A stretch of DNA of 64,000 nt from Stenotrophomonas terrae (GTDB taxonomy: Bacteria; Pseudomonadota; Gammaproteobacteria; Xanthomonadales; Xanthomonadaceae): NCBI RefSeq assembly GCF_001431465.1, contig NZ_LDJJ01000009.1, positions 124,001 to 188,000 on the forward strand, in the 5' to 3' direction. A program made the translations under genes and the position numbers. The first letter of the stretch is position 1. Every line of letters begins with the position of its first letter. Below the pieces are notes generated by a model that did not search any database, had not been told where the DNA came from, and worked only from the letters and a program-made list of their open reading frames with translations. Of the stretch, positions 21,124-31,271 are shown piece by piece.

Positions 21124-21849
21124 TCAGCCCTGGTTGTCGGCAACAGCGGCGATACGGGCGGCGTGGGCCAGCACCGGCTCGCGGATCAGGTCGGTGGCCT
21201 GGCCATCGACGATGTGCACGTTGCGCTGGGCGCGTGCAGCCAGTTCCGGATCATGGGTCACCATGACGATGGTGGTGCCCTGGCTGTTGATCTCTTCCAG
21301 CAGCTCCATCACGCCGCGTGCCATCTGCGTATCCAGGTTGCCGGTAGGTTCGTCGGCCAGCAGCAGGCGCGGGCTGCCAGCCAGGGCGCGGGCGATGGCG
21401 GCGCGCTGCTGCTGACCGCCGGACAGTTCGGCCGGGTAGTGCTTCATGCGCGAGCCCAGGCCGACATCGCTCAGGGCTTTTTCAATGCGCTGCTTGCGCT
21501 CGGCCGAGGGCATGCCGCGGTAACGCAGCGGCACATCGACGTTGTCGAACAGGTTGAGGTCGGGGATCAGGTTGAAGCCCTGGAAGATGAAGCCGATCTT
21601 CTGGTTGCGCAGGCGCGAGCGGGCGTCGTCGCCGAGATGGCTGACGTCCTGCCCATCGAGCAGGTATTGGCCGCTGGTGAAGGTTTCCAGCAGGCCGGCG
21701 ATGTTGAGGAAGGTGGTCTTGCCCGAGCCGGAGGGGCCGGTGACCGCGACGAACTCGCCTTCGCGCACATGCAGGTCCAGCGAACGCAGCGCATGGGTTT
21801 CAACCTGTTCGGTACGGAAGACCTTGGAGACGGATTGCATCTGGAGCAT
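21124..21849 (-). CDS. MacB/LolD-type ABC transporter ATPase
   Basis: A 241-aa ATPase with Walker A GPSGSGKT at 38-45, Q-loop FIFQGFN near 88, signature LSGGQQQR at 142-149, Walker B LLLADEP at 162-168 and H-loop VTHD. This is the only ATPase gene among eight permease genes, so it presumably powers all four permease pairs. MacB-type systems use ATP hydrolysis in the cytoplasm to drive periplasmic movements that push substrate through an outer-membrane channel. No TolC gene is present in the window. Confidence 0.93.
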   Translation of the reverse strand: MLQMQSVSKVFRTEQVETHALRSLDLHVREGEFVAVTGPSGSGKTTFLNIAGLLETFTSGQYLLDGQDVSHLGDDARSRLRNQKIGFIFQGFNLIPDLNLFDNVDVPLRYRGMPSAERKQRIEKALSDVGLGSRMKHYPAELSGGQQQRAAIARALAGSPRLLLADEPTGNLDTQMARGVMELLEEINSQGTTIVMVTHDPELAARAQRNVHIVDGQATDLIREPVLAHAARIAAVADNQG

Positions 21850-22033
21850 GGGTTTTCCTTTCAGCGACGGGGAATGTGGAGCGGGCAATAGCGTGGGACG
21901 GGGTGGATGGGAGTGCTGGAGCGGTGATGCGGAAAACAGCGGGCGGGCGTCGTTGCGTACAGCGTGCAGGTCAGGGCTCACGACAACCCGGGCACCTGCA
22001 GCTGCGTTCAATCCCGACGCCCGACCCCCGCCT
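21850..22033. other. 184-bp gap between ATPase and membrane-fusion genes
   Basis: No gene, clear terminator or known repeat is visible in this GC-rich gap. The minus strand remains compatible with readthrough from the membrane-fusion gene into the ATPase gene. Confidence 0.4.
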
Positions 22034-23302
22034 TCAGTTGATGGAGACGCGTTCGTTGTCGCCGAACAGGTCGGCACCGGAGACAACGATCTTTTCGCCC
22101 GGCTGCAGGCCGGAGACGATTTCCACTTCGCCCAGGCTGCTGACGCCGGTCTGGATCGGGCGACGCACCGCGGTGCCACCGCTGACCACATAGGCGTAGC
22201 GGCCGCCGGATTGTTCGATGAACGGGCCGCGCTCGACCTTGAGCACGTTGTTGCGGGTATCCAGCAGGATGCGAGCGCTCATGCGCTGGCTCTGGCGCAG
22301 GCCGGGCGGCTGCTTGTCGGAGAAGCGCAGGCGGGCGACGACTTCACCGTTCACCACTTCCGGCGACACCGCGGCGATTTCGCCCGGGAACGGTTGGCCC
22401 GAACCGCTGGTGAGCTGGGCCGGCATGCCGATCGCCAGATCACGCGCGAAGCTTTCCGGTACCTTGATTTCAATCTCGAAGCGCGACAGGTCAACCACGC
22501 CCAGGATCGGTGCGTTGGTGGCGACCTGGGTGTGCTGGGTGGCCTGTACCTGGCCAACCTGGCCATCGAACGGTGCGCGCAGGGTCAGTGCGTCGACCTG
22601 GCGCTTTACCTCGGCGACCACGGCTTCCTGGCGGTCGGCGAGCAGGCGCTTGTTGCGGGCATCCAGGGTCGCGCCCTGGCTCTGCAGGCTGGCGTCCTGA
22701 TGGGCGTGCTGCAGTTCGATATCGGCCTTCTTCAGTTCGTCCTGGGCCTTGGCCAGATCCACCTGTGGCACCGCGCCGCCGTCGTAACCGCGCTGGTAAC
22801 GGTCCAGATCGCGCTGGGCGGCGGTACGCAGCAGGCCGGCCTGGTCGGACAGTTTGGCGCCGGTGGCGCGGGCGAGGACGGCATCCAGCGCGGCGCGGCT
22901 GGCTTCGGCCTCCAGGCCGGCCAGGGTGGCCTGCTCCTGGGCCAGCTTGCTGCGCAGTTCCGGGCTGTCGATCACTGCCAGCTCCTGGCCCTGCTTGACC
23001 ACGTCACCGGCGACGACCTTCAGGGTCACCGTGCCGGAGGAGATGGCGTACAGCACAGGGCTGTTGGCGGCGATGACGCGGCCATCGGCGGCGATGTCAC
23101 GGACCAGGTCGCCGCGGCTGACCTCGGCCACGCGCAGGCGGTCGCCATCGAACGAACGGCTGGCGCCTAGCCAGTTGCTGATCACATAGCCGATGCCGAT
23201 CACCACCGCTGCGGTGGCGACGGCCGGCCACAGCCAACGGCGCCAGACGGGTTGTGGGCGCTGGGTGCTTACCTGGTCCTGGGCGGAGGTGTCGCGGATC
23301 AT
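22034..23302 (-). CDS. Periplasmic membrane-fusion (HlyD/MacA-type) adaptor
   Basis: A 422-aa adaptor that would link the inner-membrane permeases to an outer-membrane channel. It has one N-terminal anchor helix (LWPAVATAAVVIGIGYVIS, about 24-42) and a biotinyl-lipoyl half-motif SSGTVTLKVVAGDVVKQGQ. An alpha-helical hairpin (about 120-230) follows, then the second lipoyl half LTLRAPFDGQVGQVQATQ and beta-barrel/membrane-proximal domains. It is the first gene of the minus-strand operon, 33 bp below the sigma-54-type promoter. Confidence 0.92.
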   Translation of the reverse strand: MIRDTSAQDQVSTQRPQPVWRRWLWPAVATAAVVIGIGYVISNWLGASRSFDGDRLRVAEVSRGDLVRDIAADGRVIAANSPVLYAISSGTVTLKVVAGDVVKQGQELAVIDSPELRSKLAQEQATLAGLEAEASRAALDAVLARATGAKLSDQAGLLRTAAQRDLDRYQRGYDGGAVPQVDLAKAQDELKKADIELQHAHQDASLQSQGATLDARNKRLLADRQEAVVAEVKRQVDALTLRAPFDGQVGQVQATQHTQVATNAPILGVVDLSRFEIEIKVPESFARDLAIGMPAQLTSGSGQPFPGEIAAVSPEVVNGEVVARLRFSDKQPPGLRQSQRMSARILLDTRNNVLKVERGPFIEQSGGRYAYVVSGGTAVRRPIQTGVSSLGEVEIVSGLQPGEKIVVSGADLFGDNERVSIN

Positions 23303-23334
23303 CGTCGGCTTCGCTGCTGGGGTTGGTATCTATT

Positions 23335-23352
23335 AAGCAGGTCGCGTGCCAA
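23335..23352 (-). promoter_or_regulatory. Putative sigma-54 promoter of the transporter operon
   Basis: The minus strand reads TTGGCACG, four bases, then CTGCTT. This matches the -24/-12 pattern (TTGGCACG-N4-TTGCW) in all but one key position, with GG and GC spaced as required. The predicted start would fall about 20 bp before the membrane-fusion ATG at 23302. A sigma-54 activator gene is in the same operon. Confidence 0.75.
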
Positions 23353-23396
23353 CTCCAACTGTTTGAATCTATTTGGAAAATATTCAGTGTTGTGAG

Positions 23397-23436
23397 TGTC
23401 CGGGTGTCCGCGGACGCTTGCGCGGACAGTGTCCGG
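23397..23436. promoter_or_regulatory. Inverted-repeat activator site upstream of the sigma-54 promoter
   Basis: A perfect inverted repeat TGTCCGCG-N8-CGCGGACA lies at 23405-23428. It is flanked by further TGTCCGG half-sites at 23398 and 23430. It is about 55-85 bp upstream of the sigma-54 -24 element, the usual range for an NtrC-type enhancer. It also lies ~90 bp upstream of glmS, so it could affect glmS; that is inference. Confidence 0.6.
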
Positions 23437-23517
23437 GCGCCGATGTCCCGGCATGTCCACTGGTTGTCTGATCCAGCTGACTTAGAATGTCCGTTCGTAA
23501 ACACGAATGGATAGGCT

Positions 23518-25350
<1,833 letters not shown>

Positions 25351-25369
25351 TGCCTGTCACAGAGGCGTA

Positions 25370-25374
25370 ACCGG
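25370..25374. repeat. Target-site duplication ACCGG, glmS side
   Basis: ACCGG directly precedes the transposon end TGTG. The same five bases directly follow the other end at 52093-52097. Five base pairs is the duplication length made by Tn7 transposition. Confidence 0.95.
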
Positions 25375-25464
25375 TGTGGAGAAGTAAAAAAGCTCTATCT
25401 CAGGCAATAGAGATCTATCCCAGTGAACAAAGTTTTATTATGGGAAATAAAGCTTGATCCTGAG
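25375..25464 (+). repeat. Right-type transposon end with four phased TnsB sites
   Basis: Four copies of an AAAG-TCTATC-like motif have their AG at 25391, 25411, 25431 and 25451, exactly 20 bp apart. Four closely packed sites is the pattern of the Tn7 right end, which also faces glmS. Confidence 0.9.
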
Positions 25465-25510
25465 AGTCCGCTCTTCAGACCGATGAGCTGTGAACCAAGG
25501 TGATAAGAAG

Positions 25511-25538
25511 CTGCCGCCATCATGGGCGGCAGTCTTTT
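25511..25538 (+). terminator. Hairpin terminator just inside the transposon
   Basis: A perfect 8-bp stem CTGCCGCC/GGCGGCAG with a 6-nt loop is followed by TCTTTT. It would stop transcription running from glmS into the element. glmS lost its own terminator to the far side of the insertion. Confidence 0.75.
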
Positions 25539-25568
25539 CGGTGCATCAATTTTTCGCCGGTGGGAAAA

Positions 25569-26062
25569 TCAGGTTGTCACCATCCGTTCCTGTCTTTTCA
25601 GACTTCCATCCGGATGGGTCCAGAAGATCACTACGTCCAGCCGGGATGATGTATTCAGATAGATGGCTGCTAGTACTTCAATGGATTGTTTGGGGGCCAG
25701 CGTTGCCGGGAGCTTGGCGGCATAGTCTTGCGAGACCAAGGGGCTGTCACCAGGCGGATTTCGAATCCAGCATTGCTTGCAGTGACTTCGCCATCGTTCG
25801 TGAGGCGAAAACGCTCACTGATTAGCGGGCGGCCATTGCTACTGATGATCTGACGCTTTACCAAGCTAAGCGATAGCGTTGTCTTTCTACGGCGATCCTG
25901 CTCCTGCTGCAATTGGAGCTGCGCTAGTTCGTCCTGAGCGCGGGCCAGATCGTTGGCTTCCCGGGCAGTCTTGTTGGCAATACCCGCGCGGTGAAGCGCC
26001 ACTGCGCTGATTGCCACAGCAAGTAAGGCAATGGCGGTTGTTATGCCTTCGTAGTGCGTCAT
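25569..26062 (-). pseudogene. Small membrane protein of the RM locus, broken by a one-base frameshift
   Basis: The frame opens with ATG overlapping the hsdR stop (ATGA) and encodes an N-terminal helix (TAIALLAVAISAVALH), a Gln/Arg-rich coiled segment and LTNDGEVTASNAGFEIRLVT. After that it runs into unrelated residues and stops at 25670. Restoring one C in the four-C run (GGGG on the plus strand at 25740-25743) gives PLVSQDYAAKLPATLAPKQS and then an in-frame tail ending ERMVTT at 25571. The intact protein would be ~164 aa. It could be a true mutation or a sequencing error in the homopolymer. Function unknown. Confidence 0.75.
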
Positions 26063-29000
26063 GCGCCAAGACCAGCCTGGTCGATGTTTTGTCCCGCCTT
26101 GATCAGTTCGTAGACCAACCCGATCAGTGGGGCCATCGCCTGATGGTCATGCTTCATGACGTGCGCAGCCAAGTCGCCATGCGATTGCAGCGCACGCACC
26201 ACCGCTGATTGTACTGAGCCATTGATGTTGCCGTTCATGGCTACGTCGCGCGGGTTGCTCTTGACCTGGGCCATAGTGTTGGCGTCTTCGCGCACTATGT
26301 CGGCGACGTGATTTACGAACGCCACCTTGTCGGTCAGCGGTGTAGCTTCACCGAAGATCGAATTGAGGCGTGCAATCACTTGTCGCAGATAAACAGGGAG
26401 CGATGCCTGACCACCGCCACCCGCACCGATGGGCTTGAGGATGACAGCATCATCCTTGGGTGGTTCGCCACCATCTGGCATGTCTTCAAGCTTGATGTCG
26501 AAGCCGGTCAGGACCAGGGCGGACACGTCTACCTGCTCGGGCGGCACGCCGTGTAGGCGTTTGGCCAGCAACCGGGCGAAGCTGGCGAAGCCTTCCAGCT
26601 CGGCATCGCCGAGGTCGATGGTCTGGGCGATATAGGTGTACAGCGAGCCAAAGCGGCTCAGCCCGGATTTGAAATCCAGCAACTCCTGCAACGTATCGGC
26701 ATGCGCGGTGCGGGCGGCATCAGCCTGTTTCATGCCGGCTTCGTTGCCCTGTATTTTGGCCAGCTCGAACGCTTGCTCAGCCGACTGCATGGCGGCCAGC
26801 CCGGCTTTGATGGCGTCATTGAAGCGCTGTGTCGGCTGGCTGGTGGCGGCGTACAACGCCTTGTGCTGCGCCTGTTCTCCCGCCGCAAACGCCGCGGCCG
26901 ATTTGTAGCGCACGGCGGTGTAGGCAGCCACGTCTTCGCGTGCGTAGATGCGTGCCTTATCCAGGTCGGCCTGCAGGTCGTAGATGATGTTGGGGTTCTG
27001 CACGTCCACGATGCGCGCGCCGGTGTCGTACTTTGCAAACGCATCCACGATGGCCTGCGGCTCGTTGACGAAATCGACCACGAAGGTGGTGTCCTTGCCC
27101 GGCGCAGTGCGGTTGAGCCGCGACAGCGTCTGCACAATTTCCACTTCGTTGGCAATCTTCTTGTCCAGGTACATTGCGCACAGCTTGGGCTGGTCGAAGC
27201 CGGTCTGGAATTTGTTGGCCACGATCATCACGCGGAACTCGGGACGGTCGAACACCTTGCGTAGGTCGCTGCCGTACTGGCGCAGGTTCATGCTGCTTTC
27301 GGTGAACTGCTCGTCGTCCTGCGCGGTGAACGGGTCGTCCCGCAGTTGCTCGTCTGAGCTGTGGCTCACTTCCTTGCCGGTCAGTGCGCCGGAGAACGCC
27401 ACCAGCGCCTGAAACGCTTTGTGCTGTGGGCGGGCAGCAATGTACGCATCGAACGCACGCTTGTAGCGCACGGCTGACGCACGCGATGAGGTGACAATCA
27501 TCGCCTTGGCGGTGCCGCCCAGCAGTGGCGCTACATTGGCCGCAAAGTGCTCAACGATGAACTCCACCTTCTGCGTGACATTGGTCGCGTGCAGGTTGAG
27601 CCATTTGGCCAGGGCGCGTTTGGCTGCCTTCTGCGAGAGGCGCTTGCCGTCCTTGGTCGGCTCGGCCAGGTTGAATGCGGTTTTGTACGGCAGATAGCCG
27701 GCCATCACGTCGAGGATGAAACCTTCCTCAATCGCCTGGCGCATCGGGTACTTGTGGAAGGATTGCGGCTTGTTTTCTTTGCTGGGCGGCAGGGTGGGGT
27801 CGGCAAGCCGGCCGAACAGGGTCAGCGTGGCGTGCTTGGGCGTAGCCGTGAAGGCAAAGTAAGAGACGTTCTTCGGGCGCACACGCGAGGACTGGATCTT
27901 CTCCAGCAGCTCCTCGACGGTCAGCCCTTCCATTTCCTTGGCATCGCGCAGCGCGAGCGTGGCCTGCAGCTTGGAGGCGGCTGAGCCGGTCTGGCTGGTG
28001 TGGGCTTCGTCGATGATGACGGCGAAGCTGCGGTCTTTCAGCTTGCCGTTGGTCAGCACCTGCTCCATGGCGTAGGGGAAGGTCTGGAGCGTCACCACGA
28101 TGATGGGTGTGCCGCGCTCCATAGCCCTGGCCAGCTCCTTAGACTTGCTTTCGCCAGTGTCCTTATCACCGATGGCGGCAATCAGATCCTTCTGGTGGTC
28201 GATCTGCTGGACGGCGTCCTGGAGTTGCTTGTCAAGCACGGTGCGATCGGTGACCACGATGACCGAATGGAAGTAGGGCTCGCCTTTGTCAGGAGTGCGC
28301 AGGCGGATCAGGTCGTGCGCAGTCCAAGCAATTGTGCTGGTCTTGCCCGAGCCTGCCGAGTGTTCGCACAGGTAGGTCATACCCGGGCCGTTGGCCTTGG
28401 CATCGGCGATCATCTTGGTCACGGCATCCCACTGGTGGAAGCGGGGGAAGATCTGCGTTTCCTTGCGGGAGTGGTTGCCGGCCAAGTCGACCACGTCCTT
28501 CTTCTCGGTGTAAACGAAGCTGTGGAAGATCCGCAGCCAGTTGTCGCGCTGGCAGACCTGCTCCCAGAAGAACGCCACTGGGTACTCGCCGTTTTCCCGG
28601 ATAGGATTGCCCGTCCAGACGCCATTACTGCCGTCACGGCCCTGGTTGAAGGGCAGGAAGTAGCTGTTCTTGCCGGCCAGCTTCGTGCACATCTGGATGT
28701 CACTGTCGGACATGGCGAAGTGGACAACCGCGCCACGCTGGAATGTCAGCAACGGCTCCACGCGCCTGGTGGTCTGGTCCATCGGCAGACGGTCGTTCTT
28801 GTACTGCTCGACAGCGGCTTCCGCAGACTGGGTGAAGTCGGTCTTGAGCTCCACGGTGGCCACGGCCAGGCCGTTGATGAAGAACACCAAGTCGATCGCC
28901 AGCTTGCTGCCGGGGCGGTACATGAGCTGCGGCACCACGCGCAGGATGTTCGAGTTGTAGCGCTCCCAGGCAGACAGATCACGTTCGTCCTCTGGCAAGC

Positions 29001-29322
29001 CCTCGCTGAGCGAAATCTCGCCCGCGCCAGCCACCTTGATGCCCTTGCGCAGCACGCTGACCGTGCCCTCGCGTTCCAGGGCCTGGGCAAGACGATCCAT
29101 GAGGGTGGCTGTGGCCTTGTCTCCGTTGCCGGCCTTTAGCCTCTCCCACTTCTTGGGCTGGGTCGTCTTCACCCACTCAACCAAATCCTGGGGGTACAGC
29201 GCATGGTTCTGGTCGTAGCCGGGCGTGGTGCCAACCTTCCAGCCGCGGGCGGCCAATTGCTTGACGATGTACTCCTCGAAGTACTTCTCGCGGTGGGCGG
29301 TGTCGGTGAAGGCGGGGTGCAT
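26059..29322 (-). CDS. hsdR: Type I restriction enzyme, R subunit
   Basis: The translocating nuclease subunit of a type I RM complex: it binds HsdM2S, pumps DNA and cuts when blocked. The 1087-aa product has a PD-(D/E)XK nuclease core (Asp144, ELK at 158-160), Walker A in HSAGSGKTS at 321-329, the DEAH box at 438-441 and further SF2 helicase motifs. I chose ATG 29322 (MHPAFTDTAHREKYFEEYIV), where family similarity starts; the open frame runs 69 codons further upstream into a neighbouring gene. It is downstream of hsdM/hsdS and two small genes on the same strand. Confidence 0.95.
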   Translation of the reverse strand: MHPAFTDTAHREKYFEEYIVKQLAARGWKVGTTPGYDQNHALYPQDLVEWVKTTQPKKWERLKAGNGDKATATLMDRLAQALEREGTVSVLRKGIKVAGAGEISLSEGLPEDERDLSAWERYNSNILRVVPQLMYRPGSKLAIDLVFFINGLAVATVELKTDFTQSAEAAVEQYKNDRLPMDQTTRRVEPLLTFQRGAVVHFAMSDSDIQMCTKLAGKNSYFLPFNQGRDGSNGVWTGNPIRENGEYPVAFFWEQVCQRDNWLRIFHSFVYTEKKDVVDLAGNHSRKETQIFPRFHQWDAVTKMIADAKANGPGMTYLCEHSAGSGKTSTIAWTAHDLIRLRTPDKGEPYFHSVIVVTDRTVLDKQLQDAVQQIDHQKDLIAAIGDKDTGESKSKELARAMERGTPIIVVTLQTFPYAMEQVLTNGKLKDRSFAVIIDEAHTSQTGSAASKLQATLALRDAKEMEGLTVEELLEKIQSSRVRPKNVSYFAFTATPKHATLTLFGRLADPTLPPSKENKPQSFHKYPMRQAIEEGFILDVMAGYLPYKTAFNLAEPTKDGKRLSQKAAKRALAKWLNLHATNVTQKVEFIVEHFAANVAPLLGGTAKAMIVTSSRASAVRYKRAFDAYIAARPQHKAFQALVAFSGALTGKEVSHSSDEQLRDDPFTAQDDEQFTESSMNLRQYGSDLRKVFDRPEFRVMIVANKFQTGFDQPKLCAMYLDKKIANEVEIVQTLSRLNRTAPGKDTTFVVDFVNEPQAIVDAFAKYDTGARIVDVQNPNIIYDLQADLDKARIYAREDVAAYTAVRYKSAAAFAAGEQAQHKALYAATSQPTQRFNDAIKAGLAAMQSAEQAFELAKIQGNEAGMKQADAARTAHADTLQELLDFKSGLSRFGSLYTYIAQTIDLGDAELEGFASFARLLAKRLHGVPPEQVDVSALVLTGFDIKLEDMPDGGEPPKDDAVILKPIGAGGGGQASLPVYLRQVIARLNSIFGEATPLTDKVAFVNHVADIVREDANTMAQVKSNPRDVAMNGNINGSVQSAVVRALQSHGDLAAHVMKHDHQAMAPLIGLVYELIKAGQNIDQAGLGA

Positions 29323-29336
29323 GGCGGGACGTGTCC

Positions 29337-29750
29337 TTACGAATTGGCGCTCAGGTGAGTGAACAGGAAGATCGCTATACAGGCGTAAGCTGCAATGATC
29401 AGAGCGAGCTTTGACCAGTAGAAGAAGATCGCAGGCCAGTTGAACCAACGGGAAGCAGCAACGTTGGCGTCGGTTGTGACCGACTTGGCTGCCAGTTCCT
29501 TCTCCTTGGCCCGGTGGAAATACCCCCAAATCGCTGACGACGTGGCGTACTGGAGGAGGTCGCAGGCCAAAGAAAGGCAGAGGAGAATCATGGCCCAGGT
29601 CAGGATCGATGGAAGCGCGATCCCTGGTTGATCCTGAGGCTGGTTGAACACCCAGATTGCCGCAATGCCGGCAAACGCCAGCTGCCTGGCCGCGGCGCTT
29701 GCCAAGCCAGATTGGCGGTAATAGTTCTCCCTCGCCTCAGAGAGCTTCAT
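29337..29750 (-). CDS. Small membrane protein between hsdS and hsdR
   Basis: A 137-aa protein with about three to four hydrophobic helices (near residues 20-35, 45-68, 108-132) and a charged loop with KEKELAAKSV. It starts within the stop of the preceding small gene (ATGA overlap) and ends 15 bp before hsdR, so it is made with the RM subunits. No family is recognised. It may be an accessory or independent membrane effector; that is inference. Confidence 0.7.
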   Translation of the reverse strand: MKLSEARENYYRQSGLASAAARQLAFAGIAAIWVFNQPQDQPGIALPSILTWAMILLCLSLACDLLQYATSSAIWGYFHRAKEKELAAKSVTTDANVAASRWFNWPAIFFYWSKLALIIAAYACIAIFLFTHLSANS

Positions 29751-29932
29751 TTGGACTTCTGGCCGCCTGAGGGATTACGCGGGCCTCCGCTGTTTGTATT
29801 GCTGCTCCTGTTCCCGCCACCGGTAGGCGTACTGGCTCCCGGGCCAGTTCCCTTGTTACCCGAACCACCAGTATTAGGAGAAGAGGGCTTGTTGTTGCCG
29901 CCAGATGGGCCGCTGCGATTGGATGAAGTCAT
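29747..29932 (-). CDS. Short Gly/Ser/Asn/Pro-rich low-complexity protein
   Basis: A 61-aa reading frame made almost only of Gly, Ser, Asn, Pro, Thr and Lys, starting MTSSNRSGPSGGNNKPSS. It has no hydrophobic segment and is predicted to be disordered. It lies 31 bp after hsdS and overlaps the next membrane gene by 4 bp, a translational-coupling layout that supports a real gene. Function unknown. Confidence 0.6.
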   Translation of the reverse strand: MTSSNRSGPSGGNNKPSSPNTGGSGNKGTGPGASTPTGGGNRSSNTNSGGPRNPSGGQKSK

Positions 29933-29963
29933 TGTCGTGATGAGGGCGGAGTTGTGGAATTGG

Positions 29964-31271
29964 TTAGTTGCTCAGGGCGATCTTGCCGGTAACAGCAGCG
30001 GTGATCAGTGCTGTGCGGTGCTCGCGCAACAGCTCGACGGAGCGCTCAGTCTTGGCGATTAGGGTGTCGATGCGGGAGGTGGCGCTAGAAATGTGGGCTA
30101 GGATCTTGACTTGCTCTTCTTCCGGAGGACGCGGAACTGGAAGATCGCGCAGATTGCTAGATGAGATCGAGGCCAGGTTGGTGGTTTGCTTGGATCGGAA
30201 TGTAAAGAAGGACTGGGCGGAGGTCGAACCCTTGTATGCATTCAACCACTCGCTGGAAACACCATGGGGACGGATCGCAAAGACATGGTTCTGGTGTACG
30301 CAGTTGGCGATTTCGTCGCGCCAAATATGGCCACGGCCTAGCTTGTCGTTATCCCCACCCTCATTCATTAGCACGTCGTTTGCTTGCAAACGATAGCGAT
30401 CCAGATCACTTCGCAGGATGTTCACTGTCGCCACATCATCTAGTTTTAGGTAGCCATCCTGGACATTGGCCACCCGCAGGTAGGGGACGCTGATTACGTC
30501 GGGGCCGGATAGGCTCTTGCCGAGCGCCAAGCCTGTCTGGACAGAAGCAATATGTCGCAGTTTGGGGATTGTCCAATGCGTCGGCACCTTCCCCAACCAC
30601 TCGATCCCGCTGTCCTTCATCTGCATATTCGGATCGAGCCCCTTGGTCACGGCATGCGTGATCAGGGCCTGGCGCTTCTCACGCAACAGTTCAATGAAAC
30701 GAGTCTTCTTGACTACAAGAGTGTCGATACGAGAGGTGGCACCGTCCAGGTAGGCGACGATGGCATCTTGTTCTGGGCGAGGTGGAATGAGTACGGGGAA
30801 CAGACGGAACTTGTCTGCTTCAAGATCCCACTGCCCGACACGAATGCCCTTCGAAATCGACTGATACCCGGTCACAAAGGGAGAACTTCGGAATAGGTGG
30901 TGGAAGAAGGAGTCGTTACCTGCGTGTAGCTTGTCGTAAACGTAGTAAGCCGGACTGACGATGCCTTGCAGCCCGGATACAGCAATCGATCCCTGCCAGG
31001 TCTTCATTTTGTTGGTCACCAAATCGCCTCTCACGACGAGCTGGTAGCCGCTTAGGTCTTCCGACTCACGGTTCTTGTTGTCATCTCTGGAGCTCTTTTC
31101 GATGACGCCGTAGTCGCGGTAGACCGAGAGGAGGGTCTCGATGGGGTGACCTGTGATCTTCTTAGGCTTGTACATTGACCACAGCGGCTTCACGTCCCAG
31201 TGGACAGGAACATCGCCTAGCCAGCGCGCGCCGGATGGTTTGAATGACGTATGGCGACGAGTAGGCGTCAT
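29964..31271 (-). CDS. hsdS: Type I restriction enzyme, specificity subunit
   Basis: The DNA-recognition subunit, setting which bipartite sequence is methylated and restricted. The 435-aa product has two target-recognition domains in tandem. The first opens with SGARWLGDVPVHWDVKPL and the second with SGIEWLGKVPTHWTIPKL near residue 215. Each is followed by a helical spacer ending IDTL(V/I)xKTxRxxELLRE. The start overlaps the hsdM stop by ATGA. The recognition sequence cannot be deduced here. Confidence 0.95.
   Translation of the reverse strand: MTPTRRHTSFKPSGARWLGDVPVHWDVKPLWSMYKPKKITGHPIETLLSVYRDYGVIEKSSRDDNKNRESEDLSGYQLVVRGDLVTNKMKTWQGSIAVSGLQGIVSPAYYVYDKLHAGNDSFFHHLFRSSPFVTGYQSISKGIRVGQWDLEADKFRLFPVLIPPRPEQDAIVAYLDGATSRIDTLVVKKTRFIELLREKRQALITHAVTKGLDPNMQMKDSGIEWLGKVPTHWTIPKLRHIASVQTGLALGKSLSGPDVISVPYLRVANVQDGYLKLDDVATVNILRSDLDRYRLQANDVLMNEGGDNDKLGRGHIWRDEIANCVHQNHVFAIRPHGVSSEWLNAYKGSTSAQSFFTFRSKQTTNLASISSSNLRDLPVPRPPEEEQVKILAHISSATSRIDTLIAKTERSVELLREHRTALITAAVTGKIALSN

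Noticed and set aside
23405-23428. TGTCCGCG repeat as a transposon end or CRISPR repeat
   Set aside because: It occurs once, has no flanking duplication and sits correctly for an enhancer of the sigma-54 promoter.
25490-25825. Plus-strand open frame of 111 codons at the transposon edge
   Set aside because: It crosses a terminator hairpin and is antisense to the frameshifted RM-locus gene, with no motif.
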